64,000 nt of DNA from UBA6770 sp965660875 (GCA_965660875.1 CBFIBQ010000006.1:66994-130993); one strand, 5' to 3'. Counted from the first letter of the stretch, positions 53,376 through 63,521 are shown. Notes: a model not told the origin generated them from the sequence alone. Made by a program: numbers and translations.

Positions 53376-54395
53376 TTAAACTAAACCAAAGCGACTTTTT
53401 ATTATGCTGGTGTCCGACTTATTTCCTAAAACAAATATTTTGTCTCCTTTAAATATTTCAATTTCGTTTGAAGGGTTCAGCACATAACCACTTCCATTTG
53501 ATTTTTTTACACCAACAACACGAATTAAAACTCCATCAATTTGTTCCAATTCCGAGACAACAACACTTTCTTGTACATCATTTGAGAAGACTAATTCTTC
53601 TAGATTGACCGAATCGTTGCTTGTAAGAGACAGTTTATCTAAAAACTCATTGACATCAGGTGTAGTAACTAGTGCCGCCATATGATTACCCCCAACTCTA
53701 TCGGGCATTATTACATTATTTGCACCAGCAAATCGCAACTTTGCCTCTGTTTTTGGATTAGTAGCACGACTAATTATCGTCAAGTCTTTATTCAACTGCC
53801 TAGCAGTAAGCACAACAAACACATTATCAGCGTCGCTGGGCAACGTGGTAATTATAGACTTTGCTTTATCAATTCCGGCTTTTAAAAAATTGGTTTCATC
53901 TACGGCATCGGCCTCTAAAAACAACATGTTCTTTTGAGACATGAGCTTTTCAAGTTTAAGCGGGTCTTTTTCTAAAACAACGAAAGGCAAATTATGCGAC
54001 CGGAGGTGCTGCGCTGCTGATTCTCCATTATTTCCGTAACCACATATAATCACATGGTCCTTAAGTTTTTGAATGTCTTGCTCCAATTTAAAGTTTTTAA
54101 AATAATACCTGTATTTACCTGAAAGTATCCCTACACCAATTGAACTTGCAGCGTAAGCGAATGTACCAAAACTAGAGAGTATTAAAAAGGAAGTAAAAAT
54201 TTTTCCTGCATCAGAAAGTGGCTGTACCTCTTTGTAACCAACTGTCGAAACTGTAATTAAAGTCATGTAAAAAGCATCCAAAAACTTGTAGCTTTCTATA
54301 TACATGAACCCAATAATTCCAAAGATAACTATGCCGGTCAGAATAATAACAGCGACATAAAACCCCCTAAAGTAGTTTAGAGTTTGCTTAAACAT
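53376..54395 (-). CDS. Two-helix potassium channel with TrkA-N/C (RCK) domains
   Basis: 339 residues. Two membrane helices (about 12-32 and 65-85) enclose a pore loop with the selectivity filter TVGYKE (51-56). A TrkA-N Rossmann domain follows (VIICGYGNNGESAAQHL, about residue 113) and a TrkA-C domain from about 250 (LEQIDGVLIRVVGV... IFVLGNK). This is the KtrA/MthK-like layout for ligand-gated K+ flow. Confidence 0.9.
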   Translation of the reverse strand: MFKQTLNYFRGFYVAVIILTGIVIFGIIGFMYIESYKFLDAFYMTLITVSTVGYKEVQPLSDAGKIFTSFLILSSFGTFAYAASSIGVGILSGKYRYYFKNFKLEQDIQKLKDHVIICGYGNNGESAAQHLRSHNLPFVVLEKDPLKLEKLMSQKNMLFLEADAVDETNFLKAGIDKAKSIITTLPSDADNVFVVLTARQLNKDLTIISRATNPKTEAKLRFAGANNVIMPDRVGGNHMAALVTTPDVNEFLDKLSLTSNDSVNLEELVFSNDVQESVVVSELEQIDGVLIRVVGVKKSNGSGYVLNPSNEIEIFKGDKIFVLGNKSDTSIIKSRFGLV

Positions 54396-54401
54396 ACCGT
54401 A

Positions 54402-54623
54402 TTATAAGTCCCAAACAGAGTGCTTATTCGTCTTGAAAAACGATCTGTTTTCAAGAAAAAAAGCTACCACTAAATACAGAATCAACGGCGAACCAAAAGT
54501 GATAAACGACAAGTAGATAAAGTATTTTCTTATAACCGCAGTTCTAATTCCCAGCTTGTGCCCAAGGTATTCACAAACGCCAAATGCTTGCTTTTCAAAA
54601 AACGCCTGTATTCTGTCTATCAT
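54402..54623 (-). CDS. Small PspC-domain membrane protein
   Basis: 73 residues. FGVCEYLGHKLGIRTAVIRKYFIYLSFITFGSPLILYLVVAFFL is the PspC pattern with one membrane helix. PspC proteins respond to envelope stress; alone, this one has no known partner. It overlaps DUF2851 by 4 bp (ATGA type). Confidence 0.8.
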   Translation of the reverse strand: MIDRIQAFFEKQAFGVCEYLGHKLGIRTAVIRKYFIYLSFITFGSPLILYLVVAFFLENRSFFKTNKHSVWDL

Positions 54624-55894
54624 TTTGTTAAGATATGGTTACCTATAGCACAAAATAAACACTTTTTTTCAGAACAATAGTTGTTTTTTAATTCGAGTAA
54701 CGCTTGAGTTTGCTTTGCACTACTCGCATTTACACCGTATGATTTCCATTTGTTTACGATACTGTTTCTTTCTGGGTTCAATTTCGCAAACCCTTCCAGT
54801 GCATTATCTGCTAAGTTTTCATTTCCGGTATACCTTGCATAGTAGAACTGAAACGGTAACAACGCATTTATTAATATGCTTTCTACTGACTGAGCGCCCA
54901 TTCTGGGTATACCATTTTTAGCGGGCAACTCGATACCAATGTGACTGTTCCAGTAGCTATTATTTTGTATGGATAATGCTGTAGTTAATTGTTGCTTTAA
55001 ATCCCCACTAAACAGTTCGAGTAAAGGAAATTGGACAGTCTGCAAAAATCCAATTAACTGAATCAATCGAATAAATGGCTGGTTCTTTGGTCTCACTCCT
55101 CCCTTATTCCAATTGATAGAATCGAGAGGCTCTAGTTCATATTTTACCTTTTGATAATCAAAACGCTTTATTAGTTCAGACACTCTAAAGTGATTGGACG
55201 AACTGGGCAAAAACCCTGCGGCACCCAACAATAAAGACTCCAACGCAGCTCCATCAGTTTCTTTCTCTTTTTTAATGGTTATGTAACCAACTTCCTCTGC
55301 AATTTTTCGCATTGCAGCGGAGTTTCGTTTAAAGCCAAAGCTTTCAAAAAGCACTTCAAGTAGCACTTGGTTCCAGTCATAATCCGTCAAGGATAGGCGT
55401 TCATTTAAAAACTCAGTTTTTCGCTCAATACGTTCAATTAATAAGCGTTCTAACCACGCTGTTATGATAAATGGGTCGACCGATTTTATCTGCTCACCAC
55501 AAGGGACCCAACTCTTATTATTCATTAAGTGTTGGTATTCCTTTAATATGTTATCTGGAATTATTCCTTTTAATTCGAGTGTTGGAATTTTTTGAAAAGT
55601 AAGTTCTTTAATTTCTTTATTGTGCTGATAAACAACGTGAAGAATTAGATTCTTGTACTTGTCATTTCCAGTATGCTTGTGTTTATCCCAATCCTCTGAA
55701 TGAATATGAATTTCAACATTACCCACCCACTCTTCTGAACCTATTCGAACACGTGCATTTAAAAAATCTGGACCGTCATGGTCGTTTTGGATTCCAGGCT
55801 GAATAATATGCAATAACTCTCCGTCAAGGGTTCGAAGTTCTTGTTTGGAAAGAAATTTATACTTCCAGATAAAATGAAGCAACTCTTCTTTCAA
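54620..55894 (-). CDS. DUF2851 family protein
   Basis: 424 residues, soluble. It begins with TTG at 55894, the only reasonable start: a stop lies two codons upstream and no ATG occurs for over 140 codons. Core segments are GDHDGPDFLNARVRIGSEEWVGNVEIHIHSEDWDKH-like near residue 35-70 and VNKWKSYGVNASSAKQTQALLELKNNYCSEKKCLFCAIG at the end with Cys residues that may bind metal. Function unknown. Confidence 0.82.
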   Translation of the reverse strand: MKEELLHFIWKYKFLSKQELRTLDGELLHIIQPGIQNDHDGPDFLNARVRIGSEEWVGNVEIHIHSEDWDKHKHTGNDKYKNLILHVVYQHNKEIKELTFQKIPTLELKGIIPDNILKEYQHLMNNKSWVPCGEQIKSVDPFIITAWLERLLIERIERKTEFLNERLSLTDYDWNQVLLEVLFESFGFKRNSAAMRKIAEEVGYITIKKEKETDGAALESLLLGAAGFLPSSSNHFRVSELIKRFDYQKVKYELEPLDSINWNKGGVRPKNQPFIRLIQLIGFLQTVQFPLLELFSGDLKQQLTTALSIQNNSYWNSHIGIELPAKNGIPRMGAQSVESILINALLPFQFYYARYTGNENLADNALEGFAKLNPERNSIVNKWKSYGVNASSAKQTQALLELKNNYCSEKKCLFCAIGNHILTK

Positions 55895-55897
55895 ATG

Positions 55898-56731
55898 CTA
55901 TATGATTTGGTTGATTTCAAGGTGTTTTTCCATCTGCACTTGCAGAGCTTTTGATTCATTCCTAGCACACTCTGCAAAATCTTGAGCGTCGCTTGCGTAA
56001 ATAATTGCTCTAGATGAATTTACCAATAGTCCACAATCTTCATTCATCCCATGTTGCACCACATCAGCTAAACTTCCCCCTTGGCTGCCGACTCCGGGTA
56101 CAAGAAAAAAATGATTTGGAACCTTTTTTCGCATTACAGCTATATCCTCACCTCTTGTGGCACCTACAACAAACATGATATTTTCATTGCTACCCCAACT
56201 AGCAACTGTTGTTGCAACTTCTTGAAATAGTCGTTCACCTGTGTTCATGAGCTGTTGCTGAAAATCATTTGAACCCGGGTTACTCGTTAAGGCTAGAACA
56301 ATAGCCCATTTATCTTCAAACTCTAAAAACGGTTTTACAGAATCTTCTCCCATGTACGGAGCCACCGTAATTGAGTCAAAGTTGAAGCCAGAACTACCGG
56401 GATCAAAAAAAGCTTTGGCATACATGGTAGCCGTATTTCCTATATCGCCCCTTTTGGCATCAGCTATGGTAAAACAGTCTGCTGGTATTTCTTGCAACGT
56501 CTTACGCAAACTTTCCATCCCACCAATACCTCTTGATTCATAAAAAGCAATGTTGGGCTTATAGGCTACAGCAACATCCTTAGTTGCTTGAATGATTGCT
56601 TTATTAAACTCAAAAATAGGATCTTCTAAATCCAGTAAATGCTTCGGTATCTTTTCTATATCTGTATCTAGGCCAACACACAAGAAAGATTTCTTTCGTT
56701 TTATTTGGTGTATAAGTTCGTCTCGAGTCAT
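55898..56731 (-). CDS. pyrF: Orotidine 5'-phosphate decarboxylase (type 2)
   Basis: 277 residues, the longer type 2 form. FLCVGLDTD binds the substrate, FTIADAKRGDIGNTA holds the catalytic Asp-Lys-Asp set, and VGATRGEDI to FLVPGVGSQGG forms the phosphate site. It makes UMP in pyrimidine synthesis. It lies 6 bp after prfA. Confidence 0.95.
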   Translation of the reverse strand: MTRDELIHQIKRKKSFLCVGLDTDIEKIPKHLLDLEDPIFEFNKAIIQATKDVAVAYKPNIAFYESRGIGGMESLRKTLQEIPADCFTIADAKRGDIGNTATMYAKAFFDPGSSGFNFDSITVAPYMGEDSVKPFLEFEDKWAIVLALTSNPGSNDFQQQLMNTGERLFQEVATTVASWGSNENIMFVVGATRGEDIAVMRKKVPNHFFLVPGVGSQGGSLADVVQHGMNEDCGLLVNSSRAIIYASDAQDFAECARNESKALQVQMEKHLEINQII

Positions 56732-56737
56732 AATCCA

Positions 56738-57820
56738 CTATAATGAAAGCCCTGCCTGCAATTTCTCAGCGTTTTCTGCCAATTTAAGGGCCTCAATTAT
56801 TTCATCTATATCACCATTTATGATATTATCAAGATTGTAAAGCGTTAAGCCTATCCGGTGATCGGTTACTCTACCCTGAGGATAATTGTAGGTTCTGATT
56901 TTCGCCGATCTGTCTCCAGAAGAAACTTGCGACTTCCGCTCACTAGCTCGCTCCAATTCTTGCTTTTCAAATTCAACTTCATATAGCTTGGACCGCAATA
57001 CTTTCATAGCCTTATCCTTATTCTTGTGCTGAGACCTTCCATCTTGACATTCGACAACAATTCCAGTCGGAATATGTGTTAAACGCACAGCGGATTCCGT
57101 TTTGTTGACGTGCTGCCCACCAGCTCCAGAAGATCTATAAGTGTCCACTCGAATATCATCCTTTCTCAATTCAATCTCTACATCATCTACCTCAGGTAAA
57201 ACGGCAACACTTGCCGCTGATGTATGCACTCTACCTTGACTCTCTGTTGCTGGCACTCTTTGCACCCTGTGCACACCTCTTTCAAACTTAAGTACACCAA
57301 AAACATTATCTCCGCTTAGAGAGAATGATATTTCTTTAAAGCCACCGGAAGTTCCCTCATTCAAGCTGATAGTTTCAGACTTCCAGCCCTTTTTCTCTGC
57401 AAATTTTGAATACATACGGTATAAATCTCCAGCAAATATGCTTGCTTCATCACCACCAGTGCCTGCTCTTATTTCTACAATAACGTCTTTAGCATCTTCT
57501 GGGTCTTTCGGTATGAGCAATACTTTAATTTCCTCTTCCAGTTCGGATCTTTTCGGAAGCAAATCATCCAGCTCCATTTGGGCCATTTCTTTAAAATCCT
57601 TGTCTTCACCAGATTCCAAAATTTCTTTTGAGGCATCTATGTTACCCAACACATCACTGTACTCTTTGTATTTTTTTTCAATCTCCTCTAAATCCTTGTA
57701 TTCCTTATTTAATTTCACGTACCGCTTCATATCAGCGATTACATCAGGATCAACAATCAAATCGGAGACTTCTAAAAACCTATTGTGAATGTGCTCAAGC
57801 TTTCCTATTAAGTCAGACAT
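56738..57820 (-). CDS. prfA: Peptide chain release factor 1
   Basis: 360 residues. The GGQ catalytic motif is in RSSGAGGQHVNKTES; the codon-recognition area follows RF1 type (AKIRTYNYPQGRVTDHRIGLTLY). It ends translation at UAA and UAG. It lies between the AIR synthase-like gene and pyrF. Confidence 0.97.
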   Translation of the reverse strand: MSDLIGKLEHIHNRFLEVSDLIVDPDVIADMKRYVKLNKEYKDLEEIEKKYKEYSDVLGNIDASKEILESGEDKDFKEMAQMELDDLLPKRSELEEEIKVLLIPKDPEDAKDVIVEIRAGTGGDEASIFAGDLYRMYSKFAEKKGWKSETISLNEGTSGGFKEISFSLSGDNVFGVLKFERGVHRVQRVPATESQGRVHTSAASVAVLPEVDDVEIELRKDDIRVDTYRSSGAGGQHVNKTESAVRLTHIPTGIVVECQDGRSQHKNKDKAMKVLRSKLYEVEFEKQELERASERKSQVSSGDRSAKIRTYNYPQGRVTDHRIGLTLYNLDNIINGDIDEIIEALKLAENAEKLQAGLSL

Positions 57821-57822
57821 AG

Positions 57823-58992
57823 TTAATAATCAAATTTTCCGTGATTAGATTGTATGGTCAAACGCTTGGAGTCACTTTTTTCAACTCTTCCAATTATTTG
57901 TGCGTCGACATTAAACGATTTTGAAATGGAAATTAAACTTTCTGCTATATTTTCTGGGCAATAAATTTCCAGTCTATGGCCCATATTAAAGACCTTATAC
58001 ATCTCTTTCCAATCTGTGCCAGACTCTTCTTGTATTAGTTTAAACAATGGCGGAGTGTCGAATAAATTGTCTTTTATAACATGTACATTCTCTACAAAGT
58101 GTAACACTTTAGTCTGTGCTCCTCCACTACAATGCACCATACCATTAATTGAGGTTCTGTATTGATTCAGGATCTCTTTTACAATAGGAGCATAGGTTCT
58201 AGTTGGGCTCAAAACCAGCTTACCTATATCCAATGGTACTCCTGGCAAGCTATCGTTTAACTGTTTGGTTCCCGAGTAGATGAGCTCATTAGGTACCGCA
58301 GCATCAAATGTCTCTGGATAACGTTTTGCTAAAGTATTAGAGAAAACATCGTGTCTCGCAGAAGTCAGGCCATTGCTACCCATTCCACCATTATACTCCG
58401 TCTCGTAACTTGCTTGACCATATGATGCAAGACCTACGATAACATTACCGGGAGCAATATTTGCGTTATCGATTACATCTGATTTTTTCATTCGAGCAAC
58501 TACCGTAGAGTCCACTATTATGGTACGAACCAAGTCACCAACATCCGCCGTCTCACCACCTGTTGAATACACTTCAACTCCAAATTCACGCAGGCTTTTT
58601 AGTATATCTTCAGTTCCGCTAATTATGGCCGATATAACTTCCCCCGGAATTAAGTTTTTATTTCTTCCGATAGTAGAGGATAGCATAATGTTATCGGTAG
58701 CGCCAACACATATTAAATCGTCGATATTCATGATGAGTGCATCCTGGGCAATGCCTCTCCAAACGGAATGATCCCCAGTTTCTTTCCAGTAAGCGTATGC
58801 CAATGAAGATTTGGTGCCAGCGCCATCGGCGTGCATTACAATGCAATGGTCATCGCTGCCAGATAAATAATCGGGTACTATTTTACAAAATGCTTTAGGA
58901 AACAGCCCTTTATCAACATGCTTTATTGCATTGTGAACGTCTGTTTTATCTGCAGATACCCCTCTTAAATCGTATCTAGAATTACTTGTCAT
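57823..58992 (-). CDS. purM: PurM-like AIR synthase (phosphoribosylformylglycinamidine cyclo-ligase)
   Basis: About 389 residues from ATG 58992 (TTG 59016 upstream lies within a terminator). DKGLFPKAF, HADGAGTKSSLAY, and VGLASYGQASYETEYNGGMGSNGLTSARHDVF match the PurM fold that closes the imidazole ring in purine synthesis. The Bacteroidota form is longer than the E. coli protein (about 345 residues). It ends 2 bp before prfA. Confidence 0.88.
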   Translation of the reverse strand: MTSNSRYDLRGVSADKTDVHNAIKHVDKGLFPKAFCKIVPDYLSGSDDHCIVMHADGAGTKSSLAYAYWKETGDHSVWRGIAQDALIMNIDDLICVGATDNIMLSSTIGRNKNLIPGEVISAIISGTEDILKSLREFGVEVYSTGGETADVGDLVRTIIVDSTVVARMKKSDVIDNANIAPGNVIVGLASYGQASYETEYNGGMGSNGLTSARHDVFSNTLAKRYPETFDAAVPNELIYSGTKQLNDSLPGVPLDIGKLVLSPTRTYAPIVKEILNQYRTSINGMVHCSGGAQTKVLHFVENVHVIKDNLFDTPPLFKLIQEESGTDWKEMYKVFNMGHRLEIYCPENIAESLISISKSFNVDAQIIGRVEKSDSKRLTIQSNHGKFDY

Positions 58993-58998
58993 ATATTC

Positions 58999-59029
58999 AA
59001 AAAAAAGGCGCCTCAAAAATAAGACGCCT
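58999..59029 (-). terminator. Terminator of the OmpA-family gene
   Basis: On the minus strand AGGCGTCTTA/TGAGGCGCCT (10 pairs including G.T), loop TTTT, then eight T. The T tract stops 6 bp before the purM ATG. Confidence 0.88.
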
Positions 59030-59066
59030 CATTATTTATGATGCTTATTTTAACTCTTTCAGTATC

Positions 59067-61163
59067 TTATTCCTCACCGTCTTCTGGTTCTTCCCCACCG
59101 CCAGAAGGCTCAGTTTCACTCGGAACGTAATCGTCTCTTAGTATAGAGAATACAGTTCTACGATTTGCTTGGTGTGCAGCCTCTTTTTCTTCTTTCGTAG
59201 GCAAAGCATCAATAAATGCCTTATCGTAAACTATAGTTTTTCCGTTTTTAACCACCTTCAAAGGAGATGTTTCACCCAAACCTTTAGCTACCATTCTGTC
59301 CTCTGCAATACCCTTTGAAATCAAGTAATCCACACAACTTTGAGCTCTAGCTTGTGACAAAGCCATATTTGCCTTGTCACTACCTCTATTATCTGTATGT
59401 GCCAATAACTCAATTACAATATTTGGGTTTTCAATTAATATTTGGTACAAATCATTCAAACTATCTTTTGAGTTAATCTTTGGAGTCACCATAAGCTCTG
59501 ATTTAGCGAGTTCGTAAAGTACCGTGCTAAATTTGATTTCTCCACAATTCGAACATTGCAGCTCAAAATCGTGCACAAAAGCTGTTGACTTTTCAATTCC
59601 GACAGTAGTCTCCTGACCTTTACCTGCAAGGTATCCTCTCTTCTTGTAATCAGTAGACTCACAGTCTGTAGAAATATTTCTAGCTGCAGAAGACTTTGAA
59701 ACTACAATAGTGTAGGATGTGTTTTCTTGAATAAAACGCTCATCATTTTCCTTTTTATCAAACTTATAGAACCCTTGCGCATCAGTAAGCGATTCTACCG
59801 AACTTCCGTCAGTACCAATCAACTTGACCACGGCACCTGGAATTGGCTTTTTACAATCTACATCTTTTATCGTTCCTTGAAGAGCATATATTACAGGAGG
59901 TAATTTAAATGAATAAATATCGTCTCCACCTTTTCCGCCTGTTCTGTTCGAGGTAAAATAGCCTTTATCTTTATTACCAATAAAAACAATTCCAAAGTCA
60001 TGTGCTGGACTATTTAATGGGTACCGCAAATTTTCCACGTTGCCCCACTGCTCTTTTCCAGTTTGTTCCGCTTTAAACATATCCAAACCACCCATTCCCA
60101 AATGGCCGTTTGACGCAAAATATAAGGTTCCATCTTTTTTAATAAACGGGAACATTTCATCTCCTGAAGTATTGATACTTTCAACATTTATTGGGCTTCC
60201 CCAAACCTTTGCATCGTCATCCCACTTTACGTACCAAATATCTTTACCACCTTTTCCATTCGGTGCATCTGACGAGAAAAACAGCATCTCATCTTTTTCA
60301 CTAATGGAAGGGTGTCCTACTGTAACTGAATCATCAAAGAACTCCATTTTCACAGGTTCTATCCAATCTGTAGCTCGCTTTGTTGCTTTCCAAATCTCAC
60401 AACCTTGGGATTTATTTCTTTCAATCGGACAATGTGTGTAATACATTTCCTTGTCCCTGTAAGTTATGGTAGCAGACCCTTCGTTAAACTCTGTATTTAC
60501 CGGCGCTGCTAAAGGCTTAGCAATACTCCATTTACCTTTTCTATCCTGTTCCGAATAAAACAAATCCGTGAAGGACTCACCCGATCTACTATCTAACTCA
60601 TTACCCATCGTTCCAGGCCTTGAGGACACAAAAATCACTTCGTCTTTTTTACGACCCAGCAAAGTTGGAGAGTAATCGTATTGCTTAGAGTTTAATTGAG
60701 ATACGTTTTCAACGATGTAAGCCGTGGGTTTCTCCGTCCATTTCTCAGCTTTTTCACAAGCAAGATATCCCTCTTGTCCTTTTGGGTCAGAAGGAACCAA
60801 CCCTTTGTAAGTATTATAATATTCCTTAGCCTCGCTGTATTTGCCCGTCAATCTATGCGTTTCCGCTAGGTGCAAAAACAACTTGGGGTTTTCATCGCCA
60901 TACTTAGCTTTTTCCGACTTGAGGTACCATTCAATTGCTAGTTCAGGGTTCTCAATCAATCGATAACATTCACCTATACGGTAAATGATTCTGATTTTTT
61001 CAGATTTTTTCTTCTCTTTCGTATATGCTTTTTTATACAGATCTACTGCGGTAAAGTATGATTCGCTTTTCCAAGCGTTATCAGCTTCTTTTGTGTAGTC
61101 TTTCTGTGCAAAAACAATGGTTACGAGAAGTAAGGAAATACCTAAGGTAAGAGCTCTTTTCAT
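59067..61163 (-). CDS. OmpA family protein with TPR and PD40 beta-propeller (PorE-like layout)
   Basis: 698 residues. Signal peptide (RALTLGISLLLVTIVFAQ), TPR-like helices to about residue 130, PD40/WD40-like propeller units with the SSxRPGTMGNELDSR and FFSSDAPNGKGGKDIW style (about 150-420), a carboxypeptidase-regulatory-like fold (ALQGTIKDVDCKKPIPGAVVKL, about 428-520), and a C-terminal OmpA peptidoglycan-binding domain (LLAHTDNRGSDKANMALSQARAQSCVDYLISKGI). The acidic tail is rich in Glu and Gly. This order is that of PorE of the type IX secretion system, but many paralogues exist. Confidence 0.88.
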   Translation of the reverse strand: MKRALTLGISLLLVTIVFAQKDYTKEADNAWKSESYFTAVDLYKKAYTKEKKKSEKIRIIYRIGECYRLIENPELAIEWYLKSEKAKYGDENPKLFLHLAETHRLTGKYSEAKEYYNTYKGLVPSDPKGQEGYLACEKAEKWTEKPTAYIVENVSQLNSKQYDYSPTLLGRKKDEVIFVSSRPGTMGNELDSRSGESFTDLFYSEQDRKGKWSIAKPLAAPVNTEFNEGSATITYRDKEMYYTHCPIERNKSQGCEIWKATKRATDWIEPVKMEFFDDSVTVGHPSISEKDEMLFFSSDAPNGKGGKDIWYVKWDDDAKVWGSPINVESINTSGDEMFPFIKKDGTLYFASNGHLGMGGLDMFKAEQTGKEQWGNVENLRYPLNSPAHDFGIVFIGNKDKGYFTSNRTGGKGGDDIYSFKLPPVIYALQGTIKDVDCKKPIPGAVVKLIGTDGSSVESLTDAQGFYKFDKKENDERFIQENTSYTIVVSKSSAARNISTDCESTDYKKRGYLAGKGQETTVGIEKSTAFVHDFELQCSNCGEIKFSTVLYELAKSELMVTPKINSKDSLNDLYQILIENPNIVIELLAHTDNRGSDKANMALSQARAQSCVDYLISKGIAEDRMVAKGLGETSPLKVVKNGKTIVYDKAFIDALPTKEEKEAAHQANRRTVFSILRDDYVPSETEPSGGGEEPEDGEE

Positions 61164-61206
61164 ATAGTTTAGTACTTTGCTTTAAATTATTATTTGCCTC
61201 AATAAA

Positions 61207-61237
61207 CAAATAAAGTAAATAATATCGGTAATACAAA
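61207..61237 (-). promoter_or_regulatory. Promoter of the OmpA-family gene
   Basis: TTTG (61237-61234), 19 bp, TTTATTTG (61214-61207); only the second base of the -7 element departs from TAnnTTTG. Leader about 40 nt. Confidence 0.6.
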
Positions 61238-61309
61238 GCTGCTAAAGTACTCTAATCTTCTTTAAAAACAAGAAGGTTTTGCGCACAACAACAACCTTTA
61301 GTGCTCAAA

Positions 61310-63496
61310 TTATTTTGTAAAAAGCATTTCGCGGTATTTTGGAACGGGCCATAATTCATTATCCACGACATTTTCTAATTTGTCTATGTTGTACCGAATT
61401 TCATCGAAACAAGAAAAAACTGTATCGCAGTAAGCCTTTGCTTGTTTGGCTGCATCTTCAATTTCATTCGCTACTTTTCTAGCCTGTCTCATTTCTTCAA
61501 CTTTTGTTTGCAAAAAGTCAATTCTATTGGATATGTCCTCTATCACAGCAATTTGCCCTGAACATTTCTTCTCAAAGTTAGGGCCAAATATTTCTTTTAA
61601 TCCCAGTACATTATTCACCAAAGTGGATTGAAATTCAACTGTTGAGGGAATGATTTGATTCAATACCATATCTTGCAAGCACCTAGACTCAATTTGCACT
61701 TTCATTCTATAAAACTCCTGTGCAATTTCATAGCGAGCTTCTAGTTCAACCTTGCTAAAAACATTGTGTTTTTCAAACAACTCTAAAACATCTTTTTCGA
61801 TCATGAAATCTAAGGCATATGGTGTAGTTTTTACATTTTTAAGGCCTCGTTTTTCCGCTTGTTTTACCCATTCATCACCGTATCCATCTCCTTCAAATCG
61901 AATATTTTTTGATTCTACTATGTAATTTTTAATAACAAAGAAAATTGCATCGTCCTTTTTCTCTCCCTTTTTTATCAAGGCATCAACATCATTTTTAAAT
62001 CTGGTCAATTGCTCTGCCATCATTGTATTTAACGATATCATAGCAGAAGCACAATTTGAGTTGGAGCCTACTGCTCTAAATTCAAATTTATTTCCCGTAA
62101 AAGCAAATGGGGAAGTCCGATTTCTGTCGGTATTATCCAACATAATATCGGGAATCTTTCCAATTCGTAATTTCAGATCAGTTTTTTCATCAGGAGTAAG
62201 CTTTGACTTATTAACTTTCTTTTCTACTTCATCTAATACTGCTGAGAGCTGAGAGCCAATAAATGTCGAAATTATTGCTGGTGGCGCCTCATTTGCTCCT
62301 AATCTGTGATCATTTCCTGGAGTTGCTATGGTAGCACGAAGCAAATCATCGTATTTATGAACTGCAGCTATCGTATTTACGAAAAACGCTAAAAACCTCA
62401 AGTTGGTTTTTGGGTTTACACCAGGACTCAGCAAATTTATACCCGTATCTGTGGCAAGTGACCAGTTATTGTGTTTGCCTGATCCATTCATTCCTTGAAA
62501 AGGCTTTTCGTGAAGCAATACATGAAAATTATGTTTGACAGCGACTTTTTCCATTAAATCCATAATCAATTGATTATGATCAACAGCAATGTTAACTTCC
62601 TCAAACATAGGAGCTAATTCAAATTGATTGGGTGCCACCTCATTGTGTCGGGTGGTAACAGGAATTCCTAGCAGATGGGCTTCGGTTTCAAAATCCTGCA
62701 TAAACGCCATCACTCTATCTGATATTGATCCAAAGTAATGATCGTCTAACTGTTGCCCTTTTGAAGAAGAGTGTCCAAATAATGTTCTACCCGTCATTAC
62801 CAGATCAGGACGTGCGTTAAACAACCCTGAATCAACCAAGAAATATTCTTGTTCCCAGCCTAAGGTGGGAACAACTCTTGAAACGTTTTTATCAAAGTAC
62901 TTCATAACAGCCAATGCTGCCTTTTCAACTGCAGCACTTGACTTTAATAGAGGAGCTTTGTAATCGAGTGCTTCGCCCGTGTAAGAAACAAAAACAGTAG
63001 GAATACATAGTGTTTTACCTATCAAAAACGCGGGGGAAGTTGGATCCCAAGCGGTATACCCTCTTGCTTCAAATGTATTTCTTATCCCACCATTTGGAAA
63101 ACTTGAAGCATCTGGCTCTTGTTGCACTAATGCTCCTCCTCCGAAAGTCTCGATAGCTTTACCATTGGATAATGGCTCCATAAAAGAATCATGCTTTTCA
63201 GCAGTTCGGCCTGTAAGTGGTTGAAACCAGTGTGTATAATGCGTTGCTCCTTTTGTCATCGCCCACGCTTTCATTGAAGCTGCAACTTGATCTGCAACTT
63301 TACGCTCCATTCGAATGCCCTTCTCTGTGGAATTGATAACACTTTTATACGCTTCCTTGGATAAAAACTCTTGCATTTTTTCCAAGTTGAATACGTTCTC
63401 TCCAAAAAAGTCAGAAATCTTAACTGAAGGGGGAGTTTGCCAATTCGGTGTTCTATCGGCTAGTTTTTCTAGTGCTGCAAATCGCAATGAAGACAT
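61310..63496 (-). CDS. glnN: Glutamine synthetase III
   Basis: 728 residues, the length of the large type III enzyme of Bacteroidota and cyanobacteria. Catalytic-core segments are GWEQEYFLVD, TRHNEVAPNQFELAPMFEEVNIAVDHNQ, and GMNGSGKHNNWSLATDTGINLL with the His and Asn of the ATP/glutamate sites, then RLGANEAPPAIISTFIG. It fixes ammonia on glutamate with ATP. A -7 element and an inverted repeat lie upstream (63522-63586). Confidence 0.96.
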   Translation of the reverse strand: MSSLRFAALEKLADRTPNWQTPPSVKISDFFGENVFNLEKMQEFLSKEAYKSVINSTEKGIRMERKVADQVAASMKAWAMTKGATHYTHWFQPLTGRTAEKHDSFMEPLSNGKAIETFGGGALVQQEPDASSFPNGGIRNTFEARGYTAWDPTSPAFLIGKTLCIPTVFVSYTGEALDYKAPLLKSSAAVEKAALAVMKYFDKNVSRVVPTLGWEQEYFLVDSGLFNARPDLVMTGRTLFGHSSSKGQQLDDHYFGSISDRVMAFMQDFETEAHLLGIPVTTRHNEVAPNQFELAPMFEEVNIAVDHNQLIMDLMEKVAVKHNFHVLLHEKPFQGMNGSGKHNNWSLATDTGINLLSPGVNPKTNLRFLAFFVNTIAAVHKYDDLLRATIATPGNDHRLGANEAPPAIISTFIGSQLSAVLDEVEKKVNKSKLTPDEKTDLKLRIGKIPDIMLDNTDRNRTSPFAFTGNKFEFRAVGSNSNCASAMISLNTMMAEQLTRFKNDVDALIKKGEKKDDAIFFVIKNYIVESKNIRFEGDGYGDEWVKQAEKRGLKNVKTTPYALDFMIEKDVLELFEKHNVFSKVELEARYEIAQEFYRMKVQIESRCLQDMVLNQIIPSTVEFQSTLVNNVLGLKEIFGPNFEKKCSGQIAVIEDISNRIDFLQTKVEEMRQARKVANEIEDAAKQAKAYCDTVFSCFDEIRYNIDKLENVVDNELWPVPKYREMLFTK

Positions 63497-63521
63497 TTTA
63501 TTTGTTTTAATGTTTAAAACA

